Made by a program: the position numbers and the translations under genes. Positions 1 through 12,313 of a stretch of DNA of 64,000 bases are shown here, piece by piece. The stretch is taken from the NCBI RefSeq assembly GCF_000165425.1, contig NW_001798963.1, positions 1-64,000 of the forward strand, written 5' to 3'. Each line of letters begins with the position of its first letter. The stretch's first letter is position 1. Source of the DNA: Paramecium tetraurelia. Lineage: Eukaryota > Ciliophora > Oligohymenophorea > Peniculida > Parameciidae. The notes beneath the pieces are model-generated. The model did no database searches. It was not told where the DNA came from and saw only the letters and a list, made by a program, of their open reading frames with translations.

Positions 1-15
1 CCCAAAACCCAAACC
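1..15. repeat. Telomeric repeat remnant at chromosome end
   Basis: The window opens with CCCAAAACCCAAACC, which is C3A4 and C3A3 units. Paramecium macronuclear telomeres are irregular mixes of C4A2 and C3A3 repeats, so this is probably the trimmed end of a telomere and the left end of the window is a chromosome end. Only about two units are present, so a chance match cannot be fully excluded. Confidence 0.7.
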
Positions 16-282
16 TCGAAGGTCAAAAGTACATAATGTATATTGCTCCAATACATTTGAAATCGATTCAAATTTTGAATTATAGTTAATTTACGAATAA
101 ACTGTTTTTTTTTTTAAATTCTAAAAATTTATCAAAACAATATAAAATTAGAATTTTGTTAATTTTATTTTCAAATAAATATGAATTCATTTTATATAGA
201 AGAAGTAGGTTAATATAATATAAATATATTAAGGATTTCATAATTAATAGATGAAGCATTTTCTTTGTGATATTTCTTTTGA
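16..282. other. Subtelomeric AT-rich spacer
   Basis: Between the telomeric repeat and the first long frame the DNA is AT-rich with no recognisable gene. An ATG at 251 opens a second long frame that runs to 809 on the plus strand, but its translation is low in diversity. I treat it as a shadow of the NACHT gene's first exon, although it could hold that gene's true start. Confidence 0.4.
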
Positions 283-3200
283 AATTTATTACGTCTGTTT
301 GCTGAGAATTATTTTTTGCCAAATAAATTTGTCTAGATTTCTACTTTTTATCTAATTAAAACTAATAAACAATTAGTTCTTATTCCTCGCCTACAATAAA
401 ATAATATAGAAATTTTAAATATAGTAGTGTTGTTGGAGAAGGATCTTTTTTAATGGTATTTAAAAATTGCTTAAGTTGGATCAATAAAAGATCAGAGTAA
501 AGGATATTAGGATTTTAGAAATTATAAAAATATATAATTTCATGGAACTCAAAATATAACTCTAAGAAATATTAGACCTTATTCTAGAAGATTGTTTTAA
601 AATAAAAATTCAAATTCTTAAAAATCCATTATTATTAAATTTGAGCCTAAGAGATGCTTTGATGTATTTCAATAAATTATTGGAAATATACAATTAAGAT
701 TTTTCCATAATGTCCCTCAACAGATTGATTTTTGCATTTAATTTTCTCAAAAGTAAACAACACATGATGAAAATTTCAAAAGAAATTATCAGAGAGAATA
801 CTATTTGAGAATGATTAACTGTTGATATGATAAAGATAATTTAATATAATAGGGGTGATAAGGGTGTACAACAATCAATTAGGAATTTTTGATTGTATTG
901 TATTAAACGACAAAATACAATTAAGAGGAGGAGGTATTTGCTCTTCGTCATCAAAAATTATAAAAAATTAACAAAAAAGAGAGGAATTGAAGAACAAATT
1001 GTAATAACTTATGAATATCAATGGAGTGATTGATTTGCAACAACAAACATTAATCAAAGAGAGTTTAGATTTAATTGTGAGCATCTATAAGGATGAGAAA
1101 GAAAATCAAACCGTCTTTTTGGAGAATCAGTATCACCAATAATTTCATTTATATGTTAAATAGATAAATACTATATTGATAGAGAACAAAGGTTAAGTCG
1201 GAAAATGGTATTTAGAATAATACTTAGAATTGATTAGCATTTCTTTAGAAAATTTTTCAATATATGCATCTTAAAAGAAAAGCTTGAATATAATAGACTT
1301 ATTTATATAAATTTCAAGGCAAAAAAATAATAATTAAATCATCCCATAATTGATTGAAGCTGCTAATATTTTACTTGTAGATGTATAATGTAGATATTAC
1401 CATTAATTATAAAAATTTGAAACATTTTTTTTTTTTAAGACTTTGAATGTAGTAATAAAAGAAATGGTTGCTAAGGGTTTATAAGTTGAAGCCAAAAACA
1501 ACTTTGACAAAATCAAACATTAATACATTTAAAATTCTTCAAATTGGACTCTCCATAATTTTTGGATTGAGTTTTTAGTGGATCTTCTTATTTTTTGTTA
1601 CAAATTTAAGGAATAGAATACTTAAGCCTCTAAAGTATTAGGGATTAATGAGGCAAATAAGATTATATCATATATTTGGAATCAGGAAGGAGAAAACATA
1701 TTTGAAATTTATATAAACAATTTCCATTATACAGAATTTAACAAAAAAAGATGGAAATGTATTGATAATCATGAATTTCATCGGTTGTAGAGAATATTAA
1801 GTATGTTTACAAGCTTAGTTAAATAAATTGAGACTTAATTCTAAGAATTACAATCATCTGAAGATTAGGCAAACATATTACAGATTTGTTAAATTTTCTA
1901 TCATGATTTTCTAATTACTTAAATTTATCTCATAGAAATGTCATAATCCATATATAGGATATAAGAAATCATATAAAAGTCCAGTAAAATGATACCTCTC
2001 ATTAATAATACAATAGCAGAAATAAAGAGTCATTTTAATATTGACAATATTTATATTTGTTATTGCTAACTTTACATGATGGAAAAGAATAAGTTTGATA
2101 GAAATAAATTTTTAACACATGGAAGTATAATTTAGTTGCGGAGCCAAATACAATAATTAAGTCAGCTAGTCTATTCAATTTAAACTCTAATTCTTTAAGA
2201 AAGATTATTAAAGTTAAGTATAGAATCTAAATGGAATCCTTCATAGTTTTAAATGAAATAGATATTTAAATCAGAAACTTTTAATTCAATTGAATAATCA
2301 TCTTCAATCATTGAGAACTTAGACGATTTGTCATTATAAATTACCATTCATCTTTTATAATATAAGAATATCAAATTACTTTAGAAAATATATGATTTGA
2401 AAATGAAACGCATTAATTCTAGACTTCATTAGGATGATTATATAGTGTAAATCAAAGACAAAATTGCTGCATTAAAAAATTTGAGGCTAAATTTATACAA
2501 AATACAAGAACTTGGCCCTTTGTAAGATTAATTTAAAAGAATTACCGAAAATACCTACTTTCATGCAGAACAATATATAATTAGAGGATAAGAAGAGTCT
2601 GATTCTAATATTGGAGATTTATTTTTTTGGAATGAATTGGAATTCCCATTAATTTATAAATCATAATATTAAGAAATTGAATAAATTAGTGTCTAATCTT
2701 ATGGGGATGAATACAAGGTAGGATAATGCTTAAAATTTCATTTTTAAGCAATCAAAGATTATCTAGAAAACCAGAAATCGAGTATAAATTCATTAAATAC
2801 ACAATCAAACTCCAATAATACAAATAGCTGTAAATTTTAAGAAATTTTGGAAATTTATTAATAAGTTGATTATGCTTGTAATAAATTAAATAAGGACGAA
2901 GAAACTGTTGAAAAAAAATTTGAGCTTGAAGAGTTGATTAAATAAAAAGCTGAAAAAATATTACAAAAAAACAAAATTTATATTGAATTGAAGGCCTAGC
3001 AAAGAAAGTTTACTGGGAATCAATTTGTTTAAGTAGATTAATCTAGAAAATTATTCATAGAAATCTAATCTGATTAAGATCCATATAATTTTTTAGATGC
3101 TGAAATTAATGACTTTATTTGGTCAAAAGAGAATCAAAATGTCGCGTTGGTAATATCTGGTCCAAATGGATGTGGTAAAACAAATACTTTGAGAAGATTA

Positions 3201-6200
3201 GAAAAATAATTGTTGTAACATTATAAAATCAATCTATGTGGTCATAATTGGATTCCAATATATTTCAATCTTTTGAAATATAACCCTTAAGAGAACCTAT
3301 TAATATAAGCCATAAAATTTTAGTATATAGAACAAAATCAAATGCTTCAAAAATTTTACTAAGCAATTCTTAGAGGCCAAGAAAATGTTGTATTAATCTT
3401 GGATAATTATAATTCAAACGAAGATTTAATTTTATTAAATTAATTATAAAGAAAAATAAAGAATCTTAATTAAAATGTGACTTTAAAAATTATTATGGCA
3501 ACAAGAAAAGACGTTAATTCTTTAAAGCATCTTAAGAAAAAAAACCTGCAATTTACAGAAGTATAACTTATTAATAGTGAATAATAGTAAGAATACATAA
3601 AGCAATCATATAAAATATTAATAATTAATTAAATAATTAAAGTATAGAAATAGTCTTAAAATGATAATAATTTAGACTTGGAAACAAAAATATAAATTGA
3701 TTTACTGTTTTAATAAATTCCAATTTTTTATTTAATACCAGAAACTATTGAATGTAATTTAAGTTTGTAATTGAGGAAAATCATTAAAAATATAAAATTT
3801 GAAACATTGTTATATTAGAAAATGAAGAAAATGAAATACTTCTTAGAAAACCTTCTTATTCCATATTTGAAAGATATACTACTAACTCCTCTGTTGCTTA
3901 AAATCGCTATTAAACATTTGCAAAACACAGAAAATTTAGAATCCTTAAAATCTATAAATATAAATGGTAGAGTAAAGACTCTTAAAAAGGATCAGGAGCT
4001 AATTTTATTGCCAAGTAATGCATAAATTTTTTCTAAATACAAAGTTTTAGAATTTTTCATGAGTTAATGTCATACTAAGAGAAAATAAAAAAATGAAACC
4101 TCGGACTTGCAAATTTCTTTTGAAGAATTTTAGAACAATTTAAAATTAACTTGTTTAAATGATTTAAATGAACAATCATAATTATAATCCCTGATTCTGA
4201 AAAATAATTAGGAAGGCTTTAGTCTTGAAATTTCAGAATTAAGTTCCAGTACTAATAGTAAATTGATTACTTTCAATAATAACTAAGTTTAATTTCTTCA
4301 TTAATAAATTCTAGATTTCTTTATTGCTTAAAAAATTCTAAAATATTTACAGGTGAAAAATGAGATAACTAACTTCTTGAATAATGAATAAGTTAATCTA
4401 TCATAAAAACAGAATGAATAGGTTGTTGAATTATTAATTGATCGATTGAAAAATGATGAATTTAGAAAAAAAAATCTCAAAGAAGTCTTAAAGTTGTCAA
4501 TAAATGACAAATCAAAAGTTAGAGCATCATCGAATGGAATATTTTTATTATCTAAAATGGGAGCTTGTTTAGAAAATGAGAATTTTAAAGGCATTATAAT
4601 TGAAAATACTAGTATGATAGGATTGAATTCGATTAATTGTGACTTTACAGAATGTAAAATTAAAAACGTTGATATAGATTTCTGCAATCTTAATTGTTGC
4701 AAATTTATGAATTCGGAATTTTAAAATGCTTCATGTTGTGAATTTCCAGAAATATAAGAAAATGAAGAAGTCTTACAAGTTATCTCTTTTAAATAAGATC
4801 AACAGTTAGCTGTACTAAAACAGAATGGGAAGGTAAACATTTGGAATGTAGAAGCAGTAGAGAGGGATGTAGAAATTGAGAACATTATTAAGAACAAATA
4901 TAAATAGATAATAATTTCAAAAGATGATTCTACATTGATTGCACTAACAGATTATTAGATAGAGTTCTGGAATTTAAATAAATATGTTTCGACAGCTCAC
5001 ATAAGCTTTATAAGTAAAAGTAAATATATGTTTCTATCGCCAGATAATACCTTATTAATATGCAATAGTTAGAATTAGGATATAGAAAAAGTAAAATACA
5101 CTCAAAGTGATTAAATATGGAGAAAATAACAAATACCTTTATCACTTAAGTAAGATGCAGTATAAATGGCTATTAACCATTCGAATGAACTCTTAGTTGT
5201 TAGAAATACATCAAATTAAATAAAATTTTTCAACCTTTCCACATCTAATGAAATTATAATAACACAACAAATTTCTGGGAATGCATTTACATCTACAGCA
5301 GATGGAGAAAGATTAATAATATAACATAAAAATTAAATTGACTTCTATTAATTTGAAATATCTAATGGAACTTTAAATTATTTAAAGCATTTTAATATCT
5401 CTAAATTAGAAAATCCAAAAGGATTGTATATATGTCAAAATTCTGAGATTATATTAATTCAAGGTCAGAATCAAACTAAAATTTTCTATGAAAGGACACA
5501 GTAATTGTAATAACTCCCAAAAAGGTTTTATGGAGAAAATTCAGTTCTTTCTAGAAATGGAGAAATCTTCATTAATTGGAAGGATAACAAAGTGCAGTTA
5601 TGGGATTTGAAATCTTTAAATAAAACAAAATAAAAAGAAGAAATAGATGATTATGTAAAATGTTGTTAATATTCTCCTGATGGTTAAAAATTATTGATAG
5701 TTTCATCTAAAAAGACTTTATTTTATAATATAGATTAGAAAATATACCATTGGATTTTTGAATCAATTTATTCTTTTTGTTTTCATCCAACAAAGGAAAT
5801 TTTGGTGACTTTTTCAAAACAAGGATTAAAATTTTGGAGGATCAATACTGAACATTAACTTATATCATTGCCAAAATTTGATATATTTTAAGAATTTGAA
5901 GTACAAAAATTGATATTCTCATAAAATGGTGAATGGTTGGTTTTTTGTAATAAGAACATTGTAAGCATTATGAACGTATTAAAAGTTCTTAAGGTTAGTA
6001 ATTAAATTGATTAACTCGAGAACATTATATAAATTCCTGGGTTTAATTACAATGAGAAAGACTAATTCAACTTTAGTAAAAATTTGTTGTAATATAGCTT
6101 CGATAATTAATAACTTCTTAAATTCAATCCTCAGGAACAGAAGTGCGAAATTTTATAAAATTTTGATTCAAATTGTGAAGCTTAAACCTTTTCTCCAACA

Positions 6201-6695
6201 GGTAAATATATTGCGTATGGAGAGAAAAGTGAAAAAAAAGTAATTATTTACAATATCTCTAATTAAAAGAATTTTATAACATATAAAGTTTAACATGAAA
6301 TAAATGCAATATACTTTTCTAATAATGAAAAATAATTATATTTTGTGACATAAAAACATACTGAAATATAAATTTATTTTATTTTAGAAAGAAATAGTAT
6401 ACGAATGCTTTAATAAATGCAAGTAATTAAATCACATCGAATAATAAGATCTCTTTCGCTTCATCCTAAAAATGTTTAATTTTTAGTGGTAGGTAAAAGT
6501 GGAGAGATATTGTTTTATAATAAAAAATAGGATTAGAATGAATATGAAATGTGTGTAAAAATGGGTGAGTCAGATGAATTATGTTCTTTAAATAGTGATA
6601 TATCTTTATTAAGAATTACTTCTAATATTAAACAACAGAATTTACGTTTATTATTATTATAAAAAGGAGCCAAAACTTAACCAATTAATGCCTGA
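283..6695 (+). CDS. Large NACHT NTPase with pentapeptide-like segment and C-terminal WD40-type propeller (5' end unresolved)
   Basis: STAND-type signalling ATPase, not recognised as any named gene. The frame is open in ciliate code from 283; a 32-nt intron at 821-852 restores the frame, which then runs unbroken to TGA 6693-6695. About 900 residues of helical sequence come first. A NACHT domain follows near 3140-3700, with Walker A GPNGCGKT at 3159-3182 and a Walker B-like VVLILDNYN near 3385-3415. A helical linker leads to a pentapeptide-like stretch near 4600-4740 rich in N, F and C. About 1,950 nt of degenerate WD40-like repeats finish the protein (VNIWNV, VQLWDL, YSPDGQ). Known NACHT-WD40 proteins use the propeller to sense and the NTPase to oligomerise; that role here is inference. 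No in-frame ATG exists before 811, so a short first exon is missing from my model. The next in-frame ATG after the intron is at 1011. Confidence 0.8.
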
Positions 6696-7380
6696 CCTTT
6701 CTATATTTATATTCAAAATTCTTTATTCTTAATCAATCAAAAATATTTTAACTTCCTATACATTCCTTATTTATGTAATTGCACATTTTCACCTTACTCC
6801 TGAATTAAATTCTATCTCTCTTTGAATTCAATTCAGAAGAACTAAATGGTGATTAAATACTGATGTACTTAAATTAAATTCATATATGATATCGTTTTGG
6901 CCATCAGAATATGCTGAAGTTCATTTTAAAAAGATAATTAATATTGATATAGCAATTTCAGATTCCTAGCTCAGGTTTTGAATGAATAATAATAAATTAT
7001 TTCTTTAGAAATATTGATTTTCTCCTGAAAAAAATCTAATAGATTCAGTCTTTGAAAGATTCTCAAAATATTTAATGCTGTCAAAAAATTTTAATCATTT
7101 ATTATTTTTGTCTTTTTTTCATATATATATCCCCATATTTTTCATTTAGGTTAAGCTTAAATTAATCATTTAAATAAAATTTTCAATTTTTTTAATCCAA
7201 CTTCTTATTTTTAGGGATTTAAAATTCTTTTCGGTTTTTTCATTAGCACTAATACCTAAAGAGCATGGTTTAGAGAAATGACGATAAGAAAATTCAGTAT
7301 TAATATTTTGGTAAAGTCTAAAATAGAAATAATATAAAGGGTTTATCTAATTTTTATAAATATATTATATTCTTTTAAAT
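6696..7380. other. Intergenic region carrying one arm of an inverted duplication
   Basis: No gene is visible. The first ~150 bp, together with the last ~30 codons of the NACHT gene, recur inverted at about 13,092-13,331. The rest is AT-rich and probably holds the 5' region of the GTPase gene. Confidence 0.6.
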
Positions 7381-7967
7381 ATGGGTTGCCTTACTTCCTC
7401 TTCAAAAGAAGAAGATATAAGCATGGCTTTGCAAAGTTCTAAGAAACTTAAAATTGTAATAGTTGGACTAGAAGGAAGTGGAAAAACCTCAATACTTCAA
7501 TATTTGAAGAATGGAAAATTTATAGAAGCTTAGCCTACAATAGGTATTGCAAAATGAAATTAGGTTTGAATGTGGAAACAATTTAATTTAAGGCAAGACA
7601 TTATTTAGTATTTGATGTTGGTGGGAAGGTTAGAACATTATGGTCTCATTACTATGAAAATTTAGATGGATTGGTATTTGTAATTGATACAACCGATCCA
7701 GAAAGAATAGAAATTGTTAAAAATGAATTAAAAAAATTGGGAAGCGAAATAAAGTAGAAAGTATGAAGTCATCTAAAATAGATAGTGTTGCTAATATATT
7801 TGAATAAAATAGATTTACCAAGATCAGCACCTATGGAATTATCTAAGGATATTCAATAGCAGGAATCAGATGTAATAATGCAGAGATGCAGTGCAAAAAC
7901 AGGAGAAGGTATTTGGGAAGGTATCGATAAAATGAATAAATTATTGGATCATAAATTTTAATAGTGA
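7381..7967 (+). CDS. ARF-like small GTPase, N-myristoylation motif, catalytic Gln replaced by Lys
   Basis: The protein starts MGCLTSSS, a good N-myristoyl plus palmitoyl signal. It continues with the G1 loop GLEGSGKT, switch I PTIGLNVET, G3 DVGGK, interswitch VRTLWSHYY, G4 NKIDLP and a G5-like CSAKTG. It is ARF-family length (~180 residues). Introns are at 7544-7563 (20 nt, splitting the PTIG codons exactly where the family demands) and 7761-7781 (21 nt); stop TGA 7965-7967. ARF/ARL proteins recruit effectors to membranes when GTP-bound. The G3 motif is normally DVGGQ, and the Gln positions the hydrolytic water. Lys here predicts slow or no intrinsic hydrolysis. The best subfamily cannot be fixed by eye. 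Confidence 0.9.
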
Positions 7968-7980
7968 TATAATTTATTTA

Positions 7981-8730
7981 ATGTTTGGATATGCTTTACG
8001 AAAGTTAAGTAATCTTAGATTCAACTTCTGTAATTAGAATAAGCAAAGTTAAGGGAAGCCAGGCAATAAAGCGGCATCTACTAATTATTCTTACACTTTC
8101 GATGTGATAAATCACTATGATCAAATCAGTAAAATCAAAGGAAAAGGAGCAATAGTTTCACTCATGCCTTGTTATGTAAGATAAAATATGATGTAGCCTC
8201 AATATCAAGTGACTAAATTTGGTTCTGTCGTTGCAAAGATGAAGTATTCAAGAAATTATATTTATTTATGGAGATTTTAACCTATAGCAGAAATAGGAAA
8301 AGAAGTATAAAAGAATCTATTCAATTCTAGGTTAATAATAAAGAATCTTTAAATTTTCCAATCAGCTATGAGAACTGTGGTTATATTATAGATTTATGCG
8401 ATCATATGTCAACTAGCCCTGAAATCAAACTTGAAGAGTAGACCATCAAAGGCAATTTAACCTTCACAGTTTAAATTGACTATGCCAATAAAGCTGCTCG
8501 TATCTCATTATAAGCAATTGCTTAATAATAGTAATAATAGCAATAATCTTAATAATAACAATAAGATTAGAAATACGAGGTTCAAATAGCTTTGGCACAA
8601 TTTAAATTAATGTGTGAATAAATGAAAGTAAGACTTTTTAATTTATTCTTAGTAAGGATTACCATTAGTGACTGGATGGATAATTCCTGAGAAATTTCTA
8701 TTTTAAACAAACAAGGAACAAGCAGAATGA
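7981..8730 (+). CDS. Unrecognised protein with poly-Q run
   Basis: ATG 7981 lies only 13 bp after the previous stop. Introns at 8305-8330 and 8628-8652 keep a coherent protein. A further in-phase 21-nt candidate intron begins near 8178. The mature sequence includes FDVINHYDQISKIKG, NFPISYENCGYIIDLCDHM and a run of mostly TAA/TAG-encoded glutamines at about 8520-8570, and it ends TGWIIPEKFLF before TGA 8728-8730. The basic, Arg/Asn-rich N-terminus could be a mitochondrial presequence, but this is a guess. No family is recognised. Confidence 0.65.
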
Positions 8731-8883
8731 TTAAAATAAATATTCACACCTCTTTAAAATAAATAGGTTTTGTTCAATATATTTACGCAATTCCTTAAAT
8801 TCTAGTTAATACTTGGTTTAAATTGATATTATTTTCAATTTTATTCAAAGGTCCTTCAACAATATTCATATATTCATAAATGA

Positions 8884-9225
8884 GTCTAATATATTTAGTT
8901 TCATTTACATTTCCCTGATCATATATATTCTTATATTTATAGTCTCCTATATCTATTGATAATTAATTTGCTAATTTATGTTTTTTTCATGCTATATTTG
9001 ATTAATAAGAGATCAGATATCCTAATCTTCGGTATTATTGTTACTTGGTTTGTTTATATGTCTTTTAACTACATAAATAATAATTTATTTATGTTAGATA
9101 GTGAAAGTTTTCCTATTAGAAATCCTCATAAATTATACATTTCAGGAAAGAATTATGAAGCTGTAATCTTAACCATCATCTCCACATAAACTTACTAGGA
9201 TTAATGATTTAAAAAAACAAGTGGA
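8884..9225 (+). other. Possible small membrane ORF, doubtful
   Basis: The stretch 8731-9154 has no clear gene. A plus-strand frame here encodes a hydrophobic segment (MLYLINKRSDILIFGIIV) followed by a polar tail (SFPIRNPHKLYISGKNYE) and stops near 9225, overlapping the next gene's start. The first internal ATG is near 8989. It could be a small membrane protein, a gene fragment or chance. Confidence 0.25.
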
Positions 9226-10276
9226 AAACTATTTAGATATGTTAGAATCTAAAGTAACAATGGTAAAAGAGAAAGCGCTATCTGAGTCATCATAGCATAT
9301 AACGGTTATATGAGATAGGTGAAGGAGGACTTGAAATATTTAGAGGAGAAAAGCGTAGAGATGGAGAGATACTATAAAGATAACAAACGAATTCAAAATA
9401 TGGAGTAATAATTAGAATGGTTCAGAGAAGAAAGTGTTAAGCTATATACAAAAATAGAGGTAAAAAACAAAGATATCTTTGAATTGAAAATTAGATTACA
9501 AGAAGTTTAAAAAGAAAACGAGTTCCTTGAAGTATAAATTAAGTAATTGATGCGAAGGAATAAGAAATATGAAGTTATTAGACACGCAACAAGTGTGGCA
9601 ACAGAATAAATAAAAGAACAATAATTATTCTGCACTTAACCAAAACCTAAAAGAATTATGTCAGGTTATGCATAACCAAAACATATTAAATAATTGCAAG
9701 ATATCTTTGAGAGGATACCAAATGATGATCAAAATTAAATAATAAATGAAGTTGCTCAGTATGTTACATTTATTGAAAATCCTTAGACCAAGTAGATACA
9801 ATTATTACGCTTCAGAATTAGTGGTATTATTACGACTATAGAAAATGAATTAGCCAATTTGTCAATCAACAAAGGCATTTGCAACTAGAAGCGAGTATGA
9901 GGAATTCTTTATTGATTGTGTTGAGGTAATGAATAGTAAGTAAAAAGTAAGTTCGTAAAGATATTGTGCGTCGCCGTCAAATGTTCAGTAGATAATAGGT
10001 TATCTGATTTAATGTTTTTTAGAAAAAAGATAAATTAAAAGTACTAGAACTTGTTTTAATGAATGAAAATTGCTATAAGTCTTGCATTAGAAATTATTCC
10101 CAAGAATACATGCTGGATAGTTCTTCGAACCTACGACAATATTGACTGAATATTAGGATATATTTCATTAAATTGATAAAAAGCGAAGTTTTTCAACAAA
10201 AGACAGAATGATTATGAAAAATAGGGAAATTGTTGTATAAGTGATATATTTCATTTGCAATTCTAATTTTAATTGA
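9155..10276 (+). CDS. Coiled-coil protein, structure uncertain at 3' end
   Basis: ATG 9155 begins MKLQSQPSSPHKLTRINDLK. Long charged helices follow (LKYLEEKSVEMERYYKDNK, NKDIFELKIRLQEVQKENE), typical of coiled coils. A 28-nt intron near 9751-9778 is needed to reach SEYEEFFIDCVEVMNS. After this the frame changes at least twice more: KDIVRRRQMF and FFEPTTILTEYQDIFHQ both look genuine but I could not link them by clean GT-AG introns. The likely stop is TGA 10274-10276. A cytoskeletal or ciliary coiled-coil protein is plausible; no family is recognised. The unresolved 3' half could mean missed introns or decay. Confidence 0.6.
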
Positions 10277-10296
10277 ATTTTTAATTAAATATTAAA

Positions 10297-11379
10297 ATGT
10301 ATCCGTAACCCATAGCTAGTGCCCCAGTGTAATCTGTGGTCTTAGGAACCAGCGGTATTCAAAGACCACCTTTCCAACCTTATTAATCACCAATTAAGGT
10401 TCCAACAGGATAGTCGATTTACACTTAATAAGGAATTTAGAATTAATACATTCAAAATCAATAGGTGAAAACAGTTTAGACCCATCACATGTAATTCAAT
10501 TAAAATAATGTAGGCATCACACACATGAATATAAGATACCCTAATATTAATATTAATAAAGATCGCCTTAATAGGTGCAACCTTAACAATTAGCTACTCC
10601 ACCTCCTTAATAGCCAGAAATAAATGAACTATATCATGTGGAAAGAGAAATGCAAGTGCTTTCAGTTGAGGATGTCGAAGAGCCATGGAAGAAGAAATGT
10701 GTAGAATTAGAAGTCAAGATTTATGACTTATAAACAGAATTGGCACGATATAAGAATTAGGGTTAAGAATTAAAGGTCACTTCTAATGAAGAGTTTTAAG
10801 TTAGAGAATTGGAAGCTAAAATAAAGATGATGAAGGATATTGAAGATGGATTAAGAAAGGAAATATAAAATTAATAGAGTGAAATCGATTCATGGAGATA
10901 GAGATATTAAAAATTGTAATTAGAATATTAGTAATTGTTGCAAGGAGGAGATGAAGTAAGATAATTAAGAGATGCATTGGCAGATAAAGAAAGACAAATA
11001 TTGAAATTAGAAGGAGCATTGAATCAACAATTAATGGAAATGCAAAATTAGAATAGAGTCATCTAGTATTTATATTATGTTATTACACATTAGAAATAAA
11101 GAATAAGAAATTGGATAATATAAATAAATGATTCGCCAACTAGAATCTGAAATGAGTGAATTCCAACAAACTAATGAAAAATTGAAATACTATTCAAATG
11201 AAGCAAATGTGTGGAAGGAAAAATTCATGAAAGCCAATTAAGATTATCACACTGCTTAAGAATAATGTATGATGGCTTAAGCAGAATTGGATTCATTGAA
11301 GAAACAAAAAACCATAACCACAACAGAGAAAACAACTTCAATCTAATAAAATAATGTAAGAAGACAATAATAATATTGA
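10297..11379 (+). CDS. Pro/Gln-rich N-terminus plus long coiled coil
   Basis: ATG 10297 starts MYPQPIASAPVQSVVLG. The first ~110 residues are Pro/Gln/His-rich (SPQQVQPQQLATPPPQQPE). From about 10,640 the protein is an almost continuous coiled coil (LEVKIYDLQTELARYKN, LRDALADKERQILKLEGAL, MIRQLESEMSEFQQTNEKL). Introns at 10491-10513 (23 nt) and 11066-11093 (28 nt) join the frames; stop TGA 11377-11379. The build resembles ciliate cortical or basal-body scaffold proteins, but there is no diagnostic motif and no name is assigned. It starts 20 bp after the previous stop. Confidence 0.85.
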
Positions 11380-11420
11380 TTCATATTAAAATAACAATAT
11401 TTTTGTATAAATATTAATTA

Positions 11421-12302
11421 ATGGTTTTCTACATCATTGGTTTAGGACTTGGGGATCATTTAGATATTACTGTCAAAGGACTTGAAGTATACCGTAAGTT
11501 TAAATTAGGCTGTAAAAACCTGCAAGGAAATTTATTTAGAAAGCTATACATCTATTCTTGGAATTAATAAATTAAAACTTCAAGAGTTTTATGGAAAAGA
11601 AGTCATCGAAGCTGATAGGGAATGTTGTGAAACCGGAATTGATAGAATACTTGAAAATGTTTCTGCAGATACTCAAAATAACTATGCATTCTTAGTAGTT
11701 GGAGATCCCTTTTGTGCAACTACACATACAGATCTCTTTTTAAGAGCAGTAAAATTGGGAATAAAAGTAGAAGTGATTCACAATGCTTCTATTATTAACG
11801 CTATTGGTTGCACAGGTTTACAAGTCTATAGGTTTGGGGAAACAGTATCTGTGCCATTCTTTACTGAAAAATGGAAGCCTTATAGTTTCTATCCTAAAAT
11901 TAAGGCTAATTTAGATCATAATTTGCATACTCTAGTTCTTTTAGATATAAAAGTTAAGGAAATTTCTGAAGAAAATTTAGCTAGAGGCAAAAAGATTTAT
12001 GAGGCTCCTAGATTTATGAGTACTCAAGTAGCTGTTGAATAAATTATAGAATCTGACAAATAATTGGGCTTAAATGCAATAGATGAAAAAACTAAATGCT
12101 TTGGAGTGGCTAGAGTTGGATTTGAGAGTTAAAAAGTAAATATTTATTGTATTTTGAGATTGTTTCTGGATTTTTACATGAGTTTTTAGAAATAGATATG
12201 GGGCTGCCTTTGCATTCATTTGTAATTTGTGCTAAAGAATTACATCCAATAGAAGAGGAAATGTTCTAGTTTTATAGAAATAATTAGCAAAAAATAGATT
12301 GA
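11421..12302 (+). CDS. DPH5: Diphthine methyl ester synthase (diphthamide biosynthesis methyltransferase)
   Basis: SAM-dependent methyltransferase that methylates the modified histidine of elongation factor 2 during diphthamide synthesis, a cytosolic pathway. Recognised by the N-terminal [16 protein letters not shown], the [13 protein letters not shown] segment, [38 protein letters not shown] and [16 protein letters not shown], all in family order, and a normal length (~275 residues). The first intron (11487-11508, 22 nt) interrupts the first motif. The second (12136-12158, 23 nt, ending GAG not TAG) restores [12 protein letters not shown]. Stop TGA 12300-12302. All landmark residues appear present, so the enzyme should be functional. 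Confidence 0.95.
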
Positions 12303-12313
12303 TTAATTTATTT

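Noticed and set aside
251-811. Alternative ATG-initiated ORF overlapping the first exon of the NACHT gene
   Set aside because: Its composition is dominated by I, L, K and F as expected of AT-rich shadow frames. The other frame splices precisely into the long NACHT frame.
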